Assembly: GCA_033063855.1 (NCBI GenBank) | Contig: CP093830.1 | Span: 17,856,854 to 17,920,853 of the forward strand | From: Smittia aterrima | Lineage: Eukaryota > Arthropoda > Insecta > Diptera > Chironomidae | Direction of reading: 5' to 3' | DNA length: 64,000 bases | Part shown: in pieces, positions 36,341 to 46,847 of the stretch | Position numbering within the stretch: the stretch's first letter is position 1 | Layout of the letters: the number at the start of each line of letters is the position of its first letter | Program-made: the position numbers and the translations under genes | The notes under the pieces: model-generated | The model's input: the letters and a program-made list of their open reading frames with translations, nothing else | Told to the model about the DNA's origin: nothing | Database searches by the model: none

Positions 36341-39300
36341 CTGAAAAGAGGAAGAAACACGAGGGAAATGTAAATTTGATGTTATTGGCTTCTTGTTAAT
36401 TCTATTTTCAAATAATTATCTCATTAGACATGAGGATCATTTTGCGATTTTGGCAACGAGTGTAAAATGTTTATAATAAAAGATGCTGCTTCTTGCTAAG
36501 TAAAGTAGCCATAAAAGCAATTTTCTTTTCATCTCGTGTTGAGAGATTCAAGATTTTTCCCGGGAGCGGAAGAAATTTTCGAGAAAACTCAATTTGTGAA
36601 TGAACTCGCAGCTTGATGATCAAAATAATCGCAGCGGAAAAAGAAGATCTTGTGTGTTAACACATTAAAATTCTTTCATTCAATACCCCGTGGAAGCTGG
36701 TTACTCATTCGACGCGACTATCGTCTTTCGTCTTCGCCCACATGATAATTTCAGATAAACAGCTTGAGTTTCCGAAATCGAGAAGAAAATATTTGGATCA
36801 CTTTATTTTAATGAACCCACGGAAGTCATAAAGTTCAAGAGGAGCGAGCTAATCAATCTGGGTCCAATGCAAACCAGAATTTTGGTCACTATCGCAAATT
36901 GAAATGTAGGTTGAGGACTCTTATCGACACACTTCAATGAAACAAATCTTAATCATATGGTCCAACGTACAAACAGCGGTTAACCGCAAGTTCTCTGTGT
37001 GCTCAGCTGTGTAAAGCAATTATTTTCACTTACACAGAGAGTTTCTGTGCTGTGTTGTATACGCGAGACTTCTGACGTCATTTGATCGCATGTTTTTCTT
37101 CGATATCGGCTGATCAATTATTGTCAAAAGCTGTTTCTTCTCCTCACGAAACTTTCAGGGACTGTCGATTGAATTTAAAAGTTTTCTTTAAGCTCGTGCT
37201 TGTCATAGTCAAATTTGCTCAAGTGGAACTATTGTCTCACGTTTCCATTCCCGTCGAGACACGACAGGAAGGATTAGTCAACATGTGAATGAACGATTGA
37301 AAAATTTTCTTCATCAACAAAAATAAATCGTAATTACTTTCAAAGCGAAAACAATATTTTGGCGTAGTAATCTTTAGATTGCTTAATCGAAAGTCCAAAA
37401 CAAGCTCATCGATGTTTTTCAAAACAAAAATAAAATAGAGAAGATGTGCAACAAATCAAACTTTCCACGTGCGAGTCGAAAGTGAAATAAAAATTGTTTT
37501 CTAATTGAGCGAAGAAATTGAAAAATAACATGAAAATTGCAATCGATTTTCCTTTTTCTGACAGGTTTGGCACCAAAACTTTTCTATCATCGAAGCTCGA
37601 CAGGAAGCAAACGAGAGAAAACTTAGCCGACACTATTCGGACATGAGTTTTTCACGAGGTGGCCGCTGACATTCTTCACGAAATTTCTTTCTTCATCACG
37701 CGATCGGCGGAAGAAGAAAAGTTCTCGCGAAAAAATTCCACTTGCGGCCCGAATCTGTGCCAAAAATATCATAAATTGAAATCATCGGTGCGCGGTGCAA
37801 AGTCCACTCGCGAATCTCAACAAAATTTTAAAGAAAATGTCAAACAGCTGTAGATTGGCGGTTTTACCTTTTACGGACTCGAAATCACTTTCACCATAAA
37901 AAAAAGTCTTTAAGTTTACTTCAAGGTTTAACGTAATGCGAGTTATTGCGAAACTCCATCGATCTCGCTTGCACTCGTTGGCTGTCTTTCGATAGACTTT
38001 GTATCTCAGCAACTATTTTATCTCCTCTGGCTTTAATTATTTTTTTTTTTGCCTTCTAATTTCAAAGTCTTTTCTTCTATGAGAAAGAAATATTTTCAGA
38101 GTTGTTTTGTTTCACGTCTTGTTTCGCCGGCTTTTTGAGTTAAACTGAAAATGTCAATTCACGTTGAGCTCGGCTCGTTGCTTTTCTTGTTGTTGCCTTC
38201 TTTTTTCTCTCGCTCATTCGTTAGTTCGTGACTGTACGAGTCGGAGAAAGATAGAAAATTACAAACATAGCGATGTCTGCCTCAGTAATACTCGATAAGA
38301 TTACTTGTTCTAGTGAGAACGATCAAGAGGGTCAGTAAGGGTTCTTGTGACGTCAATTCACGATGAAAACTTTGTGGAATTAAATTGCGGCAAACTCAGC
38401 AAGTGCTTTGTTGACTAACTCGAGCTTCAAGTGTTTGAACTTCAAAGTTGAGGAAATATTTCTGAATTCCGAGTCGCAGATTTTTTTTTGCAAATCTCAA
38501 TTTGAAGAGCGACGATTCATAACGGCATTGGTTTCATTTTTTTCTCGTTAATTAACGTTAATTCTAAAAATTCGGTTAACACTTTTATTACCGCAATGAC
38601 AATTACGCTTGTTTGTTTCACCTGACACTCTCTCGTCATCGACAATTGAAAGCTGCTGAACTAACAAAGATCAATTGAAAAACAATTTGTAGCTCAATGA
38701 CGGGGAAAAGTTTGCATGATTAAAAAACAAATGTCAACACAACAAAGTTGAACAAGAAATTCGTAATAAAATCAATGCACAATGCAGCATCGGATGATAG
38801 TCCAGTGTCAGGTCAAAATCATTATAATCGAGCGATTAAGATGGAAATATTAACGCTTCCTACTAAAGTGAATGAGAACCCGAATCTTCTTTGGATTTAT
38901 TCTAAACCTGTTTGATAACAAGGAAGCAAGCCGTGCCCACAGATCTTTAGACGGAAGAGAGTTAGATGATTAGCATAAGTTGTTGGCATACTACCGCAAT
39001 CGATTTGCGTCGCAGATTTATGACGCGAATTCGCAAATGTTTTTGTGTTGATAATGTGTACGCGACACTTTAAAATATTTTGTTTTCTTCATTGATATAA
39101 ATTAATTGAAGGTCAGTTCTGTTTCAACTTGAAGTTCTCAAGGCTGTTCAACGATTAAACCGAGGGACTCAAGTGGACGAAGAAACGAAAGTCCATGCAT
39201 TCCTCTGAAGCAATTTCCATGCAACAAAACATCGTACGATACGTTCTCACATCGTTCGATGAAACCAGAAACCGCTTCAACACGAACAAAATTTTATGGT

Positions 39301-41500
39301 GACCGTGATCGGCAATGAAGAAGTTTTGAGTTCAGCAGAAAGAGTTAAGCTGAGTCAACTAATGTCAACGTACGGTTGACGTGAAGAGATCGTACGATGG
39401 AATTAACTTCAATGACATTCTTCAATCCATGAAGAATTCGCCGCCTCTCTAATGAACTTGATAATCTTCGGAAAATTCGGCCAGGGCTCGCTTGCAAAAC
39501 TTTATTACTCGATGATAATTCTAAATATAATCGCAAGACAAGCCTCTTTTTCCTCAAGCTTATTTACGCATTTACGTTTGAACGCGCAACTCTGGCAGAT
39601 CACAAGGTTTTTTAGGTCAGTAGTGTGAGCACCGAAATTTCATGTGTGCGTACGAAATAAATTCTAATCTAGCTACGAGCGGTTTGCGAATTTGTAAAAC
39701 GCAAAAGACAAACTCACTCTCCATTTGTAGATATTATTTGCGACGCGATAAATAATGACATAAAAGCTGCTATTTGAAAACAGACATATCTGTTGATGAC
39801 GGAAGAGAACGAGCCCTCTGAATTCATCGAATCAACAAGCGACAACGTAGCGACGCAAACATTCCGTGCTTGTTGGCAATAAACAATAAATAAATCTCTC
39901 TAGCCGCCGCTAAGTTGTTTTGTTCGATACAAACTTGCTTTTCCTTATTGTCATCCAAGCCCGAGCGATTTTTCTAGACTCGAGCCCCTTGATGAAAAAA
40001 CACGAAGCTTTCAGATAAACAACTGGTTGTTGTGTAATAATTACAGCTTGCTCACACATTTCCAAGTCTAGTCAACAGCTTTGTTGTTCAGTGAATCGAC
40101 TCATCGAGCATTGAAAGCATGTGGGCAACAATTTCAAAGGCAAGATCTTTGAGAAATATGTAAACAACGATTTTGTTTACGAGATTTTAATTTGGAATCG
40201 TCTCGATGCTCAGGGTTGCGCTTTGTGCAATACAATCAATCAAAAATATTTGAAAGTCACCTCGCGGATCATTTTTAAATCAGTGAAACATCAGACTTAG
40301 TCGAATGAATGTTTGAAGTTTGCCCGGGAATCGGGTGAGATTCTTTTCGTTACGAAGCAACTCGTGAGCTATCAGTGATGTCTGAAGTTCATTGATAACG
40401 AATCGCGTGTCCGGGTAAGCGTCACGTTCCCTTTAAAATAAAATATTGAGTTCGACAAAATGATTTTTTATGAGTTCATTCGAGTATTTGGCGAAGAAAC
40501 AACTTTTGAATCTAATCCGCATCTGCTATCAAGACCGAAATAATCTTGATGACTCATAATTTTCAACAGAACGAAAATTGCGCAAAAAGGGAAACACGAT
40601 GAGCTTTCTTCTTCTTTTCCTTATGATTTGATTACGAGAACGACTTTATGTTGATTATTTTTATGGAACAAAGACACGAAGCGGAATAATTTAATAGATT
40701 GAGGCTCTTTCGATACGCTTTTGCACAACTGCAAGCACCACTGACGAAACATCGAACGATCATCAGGCGAGCGATGTCCGCATAAGAAAGAGTTACGACG
40801 AATCAGGTGATTCATATCTTTGCTGATGTGTGTGTGTGTGAATGAAAACCGGAAAGTTTTCCATTTCTTTTTGATCAAATGATTCACGGCAATTACTTTG
40901 TTATTGTTTCTTATTTCGCGTTGCTAACTATTCGACGATATAAACAAAGCTATAATTGGATTGCAGTTGTTGCTTGTTTCGACGTAAAAAGGAGTGACGA
41001 GAATTTTTCCAGCGAACACGTTTTCCAAGGATTAGGATTTCTTTTATGAGAAATGAGGCCAAAGGATTAGGAAACAAAGCTGAGTTTGTCATCGCTTGAA
41101 TTCATTCATCAGCACGATTTCATTTAATTAGTTTTCTCACGGTTTATAGAGCTAGACAGTGTTTATCGATCAATCTTAAAGGAGGAGGGGAAAACTAGTG
41201 GAAATCATGAAAATTTCAGCCGAAATACAAAATTTTCTTTGTTTGCTATTTCACTTACCTCGCTTTTACTTTAAATCTAATTCTTCAAGGTACACTCCAG
41301 GAGTTTCACACACAAGTATCTCTTCACTACACGATTTCACAATAAATATATTAAATTGTCACTTCGTTCCTGGAAAATACGCGAGAAAACTTTTCGAGAC
41401 GAATTTTCCCCGAGGGGCAGATAACTAACTGAAGTGTAATTTGCAAATTCAAATTTCAGCGCGAAGAAACGCTTCTGGAAGACTTCTTTATAAAATCGTT
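36341..41500 (-). other. Lipin 5' intron/promoter interval
   Basis: About 5 kb with no protein-coding signal. On the minus strand there are three good donor-like sites that could end alternative non-coding first exons of Lipin: GTAAGT at 41253-41258, GTAAGT at 37028-37033 and GTAAAA at 37862-37867. Insect Lipin genes commonly have several promoters, but assignment here is inference. ORFs in the interval are short and lack family resemblance. Confidence 0.4.
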
Positions 41501-41509
41501 TATTATTTC

Positions 41510-41719
41510 TTATAAAGCAAATGCTCCAACGTTTGTTGCTGCTGCTGCTCCTTGAGGAGGACTCTGCTGTGTCTGTTGTTGTTGTGGTGGCATTGCTCCT
41601 GCAGCCATTGGAGTTGCTCCTTGTGCTCCCACTGATGAAAACTTGAAGGTACCTCCGTCTTGGCCCCAAACGAGAACGAGGTTCATCAGAATAAAGAAAA
41701 ATACTCCCAAGAATTTCAT
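41510..41719 (-). CDS. Small predicted secreted protein, 69 aa
   Basis: Begins MKFLGVFFFILMNLVLVWG, a typical signal peptide with probable cleavage before QDGG. The mature part of about 50 residues is low in complexity: a Gln run (PPQQQQTQQSPPQ) and Ala/Gly/Pro-rich flanks ending NVGAFAL. There are no cysteines, so it is not a defensin-like fold. Just upstream on the same strand is an acceptor-like ttcttattcag nine bases before the ATG, and a TATAAAT box at 41776-41782. I do not recognise the family. It could be a cuticle, saliva or immune-induced peptide, but nothing here decides that. Confidence 0.6.
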   Translation of the reverse strand: MKFLGVFFFILMNLVLVWGQDGGTFKFSSVGAQGATPMAAGAMPPQQQQTQQSPPQGAAAATNVGAFAL

Positions 41720-41775
41720 GTTGACTCTCTGAATAAGAAAATATCACTTGATGGCTTGTTTCCCTCGTTCAATTC

Positions 41776-41782
41776 ATTTATA
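41776..41782 (-). promoter_or_regulatory. TATA box of the small secreted-protein gene
   Basis: TATAAAT on the minus strand about 57 bases upstream of the ATG. It suits a short, inducible or tissue-specific gene. Inference from position only. Confidence 0.4.
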
Positions 41783-42047
41783 ACATTGTCAAATATTTGA
41801 AAAAACTATTCGTAACTGGGACAAAAAAAGTTCACGCTTTGTGATCGAATAGTTAGCAGGAAAATTTCGTAAGTTTTGTTTTACATGTCGCACAGAATAT
41901 TCAGCAAAAAAATATTTATTAAATTCAAATTGTGACAAGTTTAATCATCTCAACAAAGAGTAGATAAAAAGTTGAACAATTCTAATTTGCGGGTAAAAAA
42001 GTTAACATATTTAAGGTTGAAACTTATTCAATGTCGTTTAGTATTTC

Positions 42048-43297
42048 TCATTGGTACTGATTCGACCCAGTCGTGACAACTGATGCGGAAAGAGGAGAAT
42101 CTTCAGCTTCCATTTTCTTAGATCTGAGTTCGAAGACTTGTGAAATTCCCTCTCGGAAAATGAGAAAGTTGTAGTCGATGACACCTAAAATAATAAAAAA
42201 TATTTAAGAACATATATTGATGTCAACTAAACAATGAACAAACCTTGTCGAATAAAATTTTCTTCTCGCAAGATGCACACGAGTGCCAGGAACTTATTAA
42301 CTTCCTTGAGGTACAAGATTGTGTTGTTGTTGAGCTTTATCAAACTTGAACTATGACTATCAAAGGCTGTTTGCTCCTGAGTTGCTTTCGCTTCGGATGT
42401 CAGTCCATAGATGTCTGATAGATCAATAACAACATCGATCATGTCACAACAAAGCTCTAAAAGAAAATATTTTAAGAATCTTTTCACAAAACTTATAAGC
42501 GACGTCTCTCTCACCATAAGTTTGCATGTCCACCGGAGCACAATCAGTTGCGATATAGATTTTCGATACGACATCAAACAGGAAAGCTTTTTCTATTCCC
42601 GAATTGGTAATTAAAATGTTGAGAAGATTTTCTAACGTCGGCAATTGCGGAATAAGTTTTTGAACGACTTTAGAAAATGCTTCGAAGATGCTGTGATCGT
42701 AGATTGAAGTCAGATGGAAGCTTAAATGAATATCAAAGCCAGCGTCATTAAGATCGTCAGTCGCCCTTTGGTGAATATCTCGTTGTGATTCCATTTTAAA
42801 GTCGTCAGATACTCCATCTACTTTGTGAATGAAAACTTCAAACTTGATTCGTGGGTTGACCTTGTAAGCTTTCGTGATTGTTTGATTTAGTTTAGTGAGT
42901 GCTTCCAGATAATCATCCTGGGCGTCGATAACGAAAACGAGAGCGCCACAGTCTCCAAATATCATGTCTGAGTCGAAGGTTGGATCGAAGAAGTCGATTT
43001 GTCCAGGAAAATCCCAAATCTGAAACTGCACGAAGCTAAAAGAAAAATTTCGGGGTTCAAAGATCGTTCAGGAATGCGACAATCAAAACAACAAAATATT
43101 TCGTACCTCGAATTGTCGATATCATCTTTAATGATTTTATTTGTGCTCTCCAGAAACAGCGTCTCGTTAGGACTCATCTTATGGAATACTACTTTCTGAA
43201 TCGAGCTCTTGCCACTTCGTCTGAGACCAAATAAAAGGATTTTTGGTTTCGAAGAATAGTTTTGAAAATTCTCCTCGTCCTCGTTGAAGCTTGACAT
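42048..43297 (-). CDS. RagC-D: Rag GTPase C/D
   Basis: Subunit of the lysosomal Rag heterodimer that recruits TORC1 in response to amino acids (family knowledge). Exons 43107-43297, 42515-43035, 42244-42456 and 42048-42184 give 353 aa. The P-loop is GLRRSGKSS near residues 24-32, followed by the switch I-like HKMSPNETLFLEST, the switch II WDFPGQIDFFDP and the guanine-specificity motif HKVD. The C-terminal roadblock-like domain follows (IEKAFLFDVVSKIYIATD, YELCCDMIDVVIDLSDIYG). The length is slightly short of human RagC/D because both tails are short. It is divergent from Exo84, with 206 bp between start codons. Confidence 0.95.
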
Positions 43298-43503
43298 TGT
43301 GATTGAACTATGGCTGATCGTCTTACAATTCTAATAGAAATTATTCAGATTTAACTTCACTGCCTTTCCCGTTTTTAATTTAATTTAATTTAATTTCAGA
43401 CGAAATGTTTTTTTTTGTCGCGTCGAAGCTATTAACGCTCAGCTTTAAAGTGACGTCACTGTTTTTGTGATTGTTTTGGGGTTGAAATTGAAAAATATTT
43501 AAA
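43298..43503. promoter_or_regulatory. Bidirectional promoter RagC-D / Exo84
   Basis: 206 bp separate the two start codons. The stretch contains a short (TTTAA)n run at about 43375-43397 and no TATA box on either side. Two housekeeping genes probably share this promoter. Confidence 0.55.
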
Positions 43504-45646
43504 ATGCCGATAAGTCAAGAGTTCGCGACGGAAAACTTCAATGCTGATGATTATGTTAAGCGTTTAGTTAAGGAGAGGGTCGCGGGGTCGGAGTTGAGCG
43601 AGTATAAGAAGCAATTACAGAAAGAAAAGGAAGAAATCAGTTTGGGACTGAAGAAAAAAGTTTTTGAGAATTACACGCAATTCATTGAAACAGCAAGAGA
43701 AATATCTCGTAAGTTATAAACCAATTCCGCCCTTTTTCTTATCTTTAATGTTTTGTTTGCTTTCGCAGATTTGGAATCGGAGATGTATCAACTTTCTCAT
43801 ATTCTTGTTGACCAGAGAAGTCTCATCGAACAAATTCGAGAAGAAACACTTCTCGATGACCAGAAAAATGTCATTGGTGAACCAGAAGAAGGCGAAACTG
43901 AACAGGATCAGAACAAGAAAGCTCTGCTGATCATCAAAGAAGCTCTCATTGGATATTCAAAAAATCTCGACGATAAATTCTTTATTCATGAAGGTTCACT
44001 CATTGAACTTGATCCCAATGATTATCGTCCTATCTGTCGATCTCACTTGTTCCTCTTCAACGACATTCTAATTATCGCAAAAATTAAGCATGACAAGAAA
44101 CTCGAATTCATAAATGAGTACGAAACAAAGAAGCTCGCGGTGATCAATATTAAAGAGTTGACTGGTGTTAAGAATGCAATCAATATTATCACGGCGGATG
44201 GCTCCAAAATCTATCAAACTATTAACGCAGCTGTTAAAACGGAGTGGATTGAAAAGTTTGAAGTGTCGATTAAATTTACTCAACCAATAGCAGCAGCTGC
44301 CAAGTCGAAGAAAGGACCAGCGCCTCAGCCACCGAAAACTCTTCAAAAGCAAAAGTCATCGATCGAAACTCAATCGATATCTAGCGATATGACACTTAGT
44401 CCAACAGCTTCAATGGCGACTGAGAATCTTGCTCCGGAATGGCTTAGCACGGCTCCAGAAGAAATTCAAGCAGAAATTGCACAGCGACATTTTGAGGATT
44501 CCTTGATGCTGATTCAAAAATGTGAAGATTACATTCAAAAGAATCCTTCGTTCTACAATTCAGAGGAAATTATTGATAAAGTGAAAAGTTTGAAGACCAT
44601 TTTATCGACCGTTCTGCTTCATGAACTTTCAACTGCTCAGTGTCGTGATCTTCAATCAGTTTTACGTTCTTCACGACGACTTCTGAAGCTTTTGGTTGAG
44701 ATGGGAAAAAGTCGAGAAGCTTCAAGCATTCTCTTGAAAGTTTGCACAACAGCGATTCGAACGTCGCAACGACAAGCTCGTCGAAATAATCTTCCTGTGT
44801 CTGAACTTTTCTTCTGTGATCTTGCTCAAGTCGCAAGTGAATTTATAAGAGCATTCCAATCGCAAGTCGCTTGTACAAGTGCCCTCGTCGTGTGGAGCAA
44901 TGACGAACTTCAATACTTTTCTCAGCAACTAATCAAACATTATTTGACGAAGGGCACAAGTTTGGAGACAGTGGCGAAAGTTGTTGAAAGTGTTCGTGAG
45001 CCTTGCTCTCAGCTTACAAAGATAGGCTTAGATCTGTCTTATTACATGGAAGGTTTATTGCGAGGATCATTAGAGCAGTTGATTGAAGAGAACCGAATTC
45101 GATTGATCGAAAATGCAGGAAGAACAGAAGACATTTGGCAACCTTACAATCTGGGATCAAAGAACGCTCTACGAGTTCTCATCAAGGAAATTAGCACAAT
45201 GGGCGTCGACTTAACAGATTTAGTTACTGGCGATACTTGGCTCAACTTAACGCAGTCGACAGTTAATTTCTGTCGTCATTTCCTAAGCATCACTGAGAGT
45301 TGCGCTACGATTGGCAAGAATACAATTCTCAAACCTGATTGCGAGAAACTGTTGAAGGATCTGTTCATTATGCATCACAATATCAAACCATCGTCTTCGC
45401 AAAATGTTGATGTAAGTGTTTTAATATTTCCTTAATAATTGAGCTTATTTTTACTTCTTTTTCAAACAGTTAAACTTCGTCACAAAGAACAAAACTTATT
45501 TGGTTGACATTCTAATGACTGCAGCAATCGAGAAATTTGAGAAGATTAGCGATCATAAAAGTATCGCCTTGGTAGAGTTACAGCAGCAACTAAGAGGAGC
45601 GCCTAAGCCTAAACCACGAAATGTTTATAAAACCGATGTGCTTTAA
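43504..45646 (+). CDS. Exo84: Exocyst complex component Exo84
   Basis: Subunit of the octameric exocyst that tethers secretory vesicles to the plasma membrane (family knowledge). Exons 43504-43708, 43769-45411 and 45470-45646 give 674 aa, about the length of Drosophila Exo84. The N-terminal coiled-coil region holds ELSEYKKQLQKEKEEISLGL. A PH domain at about residues 150-260 shows SLIELDPNDYRPICRSHLFL, NDILIIAK and TEWIEKFEVSI. The C-terminal helical CorEx domains end in LRGAPKPKPRNVYKTDVL. This is the intact parent of the truncated fragments repeated at 48.6, 52.8, 57.4 and 61.1 kb. Its stop codon lies about 30 bp from the stop of a convergent Ddx11 relic. Confidence 0.96.
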
Positions 45647-45675
45647 AAATATTTATTTAGAGTTAAAATAAAGTT

Positions 45676-45938
45676 ACAATTTATCCTTAAAAACTTTTGC
45701 GATCTCGCAATAAACTTTTCCATATCAATTTGTCGTGAGAAGGTACTGCTTAAGCACAGTCATGCAAGAGCACAGTCGCATAATCGCCAATGTGACGAAT
45801 TGATCGACCAATGCTTTGATTCACTGACTTCATGTACAGATTATCGTAATCATCCAGCCAATGATTGCTGAGACATTTCATTTGCTGAGACATTCACGAC
45901 ATAGACTTTGAATAATGTTCTATCTAAAATCTTTTCAA
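45676..45938 (-). pseudogene. Degraded Ddx11/Chl1 3' fragment next to Exo84
   Basis: On the minus strand it is recognisably the same C-terminal coding block as 53319-53700 (segments for AVNQSIGRSIRHIGDYATVL), but with several gaps and no continuous frame. It ends abruptly at 45938, where sequence identical to chb exon 11 begins. It shares the variant stretch aatgttctatctaaaatctt with the relic at 58160-58180. It marks the left end of the array. Confidence 0.75.
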
Positions 45939-46079
45939 CAAACATGCCAAAACAGTATCAAGAAGCTGCCAAGGGAAGAATCTGCATTCAACAAGTCTTA
46001 AGTAAGTTCCAGTAAAAACAATTCTTTCAATTAGAGCTGATGTTTTTGTTTTAATCATAACTCATCGTTTTCACTGTCA
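45939..46079 (+). pseudogene. Captured fragment of chb exon 11, intron 11 and chb 3' flank
   Basis: Positions 45939-45975 are a 37-base exact reverse-complement match to chb coding exon 11 (22461-22497). This is followed by a diverged but alignable copy of the start of intron 11, including its donor. At 46036-46079 it jumps to 44 bases matching the chb 3' flank (20580-20623) with one mismatch. Order and orientation relative to the following F-box block are the same as at the chb locus. It has no coding function. Confidence 0.9.
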
Positions 46080-46700
46080 TAGATTGTCGTCTTTTTTTTT
46101 TGCAACTTTTTTTAAAATATTTCTTTAAGCTTAAACATTAACATCAAAGCAACAAAAAAAAAGAAAAATTAATAAATGTTTCTCAATGTGGAGTATGTTT
46201 TGAAAAAAAAATAAAACCTTGTTAACAAAAGTTATTCACGAAGATCACGCTGATTTTATTTCCCATTTTTTAAAGACGATTTCAAAAATAATTTCCTGCT
46301 TTTATGAACCATTCGCTTTACCTTATCACATACGCAAATAATTTTCATTGAGAAGGAAAAACATTTTAATAAAAGATCAGATTAAATTAACAGAAAAAGT
46401 TTTTATTATTCAATTTTTGTTTCAGTTAGTCATTATGTTGAATACAAACTCAGATTGATATGCAACCTTTTAAAATCCGTAGAAAATCAAGAAAATTTTC
46501 TCTAATCGACAAATATTGATTTGTAAATAACAAATTACAAAAATTTACTTCAATAACAATATCTAATTGTGGTAAAGGATGAGGATGCAGAAAATTGAAA
46601 GTTTCGATTCCACACAATTTCTTTTTACCTGACTCAGATATATGCTACATTTTTCGAATCTTAGAATTGATTTCTTATTAGATTTGAGCGAAATAAACCA

Positions 46701-46746
46701 ATAAAAGGAAACTTTTGCTACCGCTCATCTCATTTTGTTCTCAGCA
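46701..46746 (+). promoter_or_regulatory. Candidate core promoter of array F-box gene 1
   Basis: A TATA-like ATAAAAGG at 46701-46708 is followed about 40 bp later by an initiator-like TCAGCA at 46741-46746. Both are conserved in front of the copies at 51046, 55559, 59244 and 63745. The spacing is a little long for a canonical TATA/Inr pair, so this is tentative. Confidence 0.35.
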
Positions 46747-46847
46747 TTCAAAGAGATAACATCAACACGCTAGCATTATTTTTCTTTCTTTTTAGATAAA
46801 GATAAAAAATTACTGATAAAAACCCATCACCAAGCACCACCAAAGAA

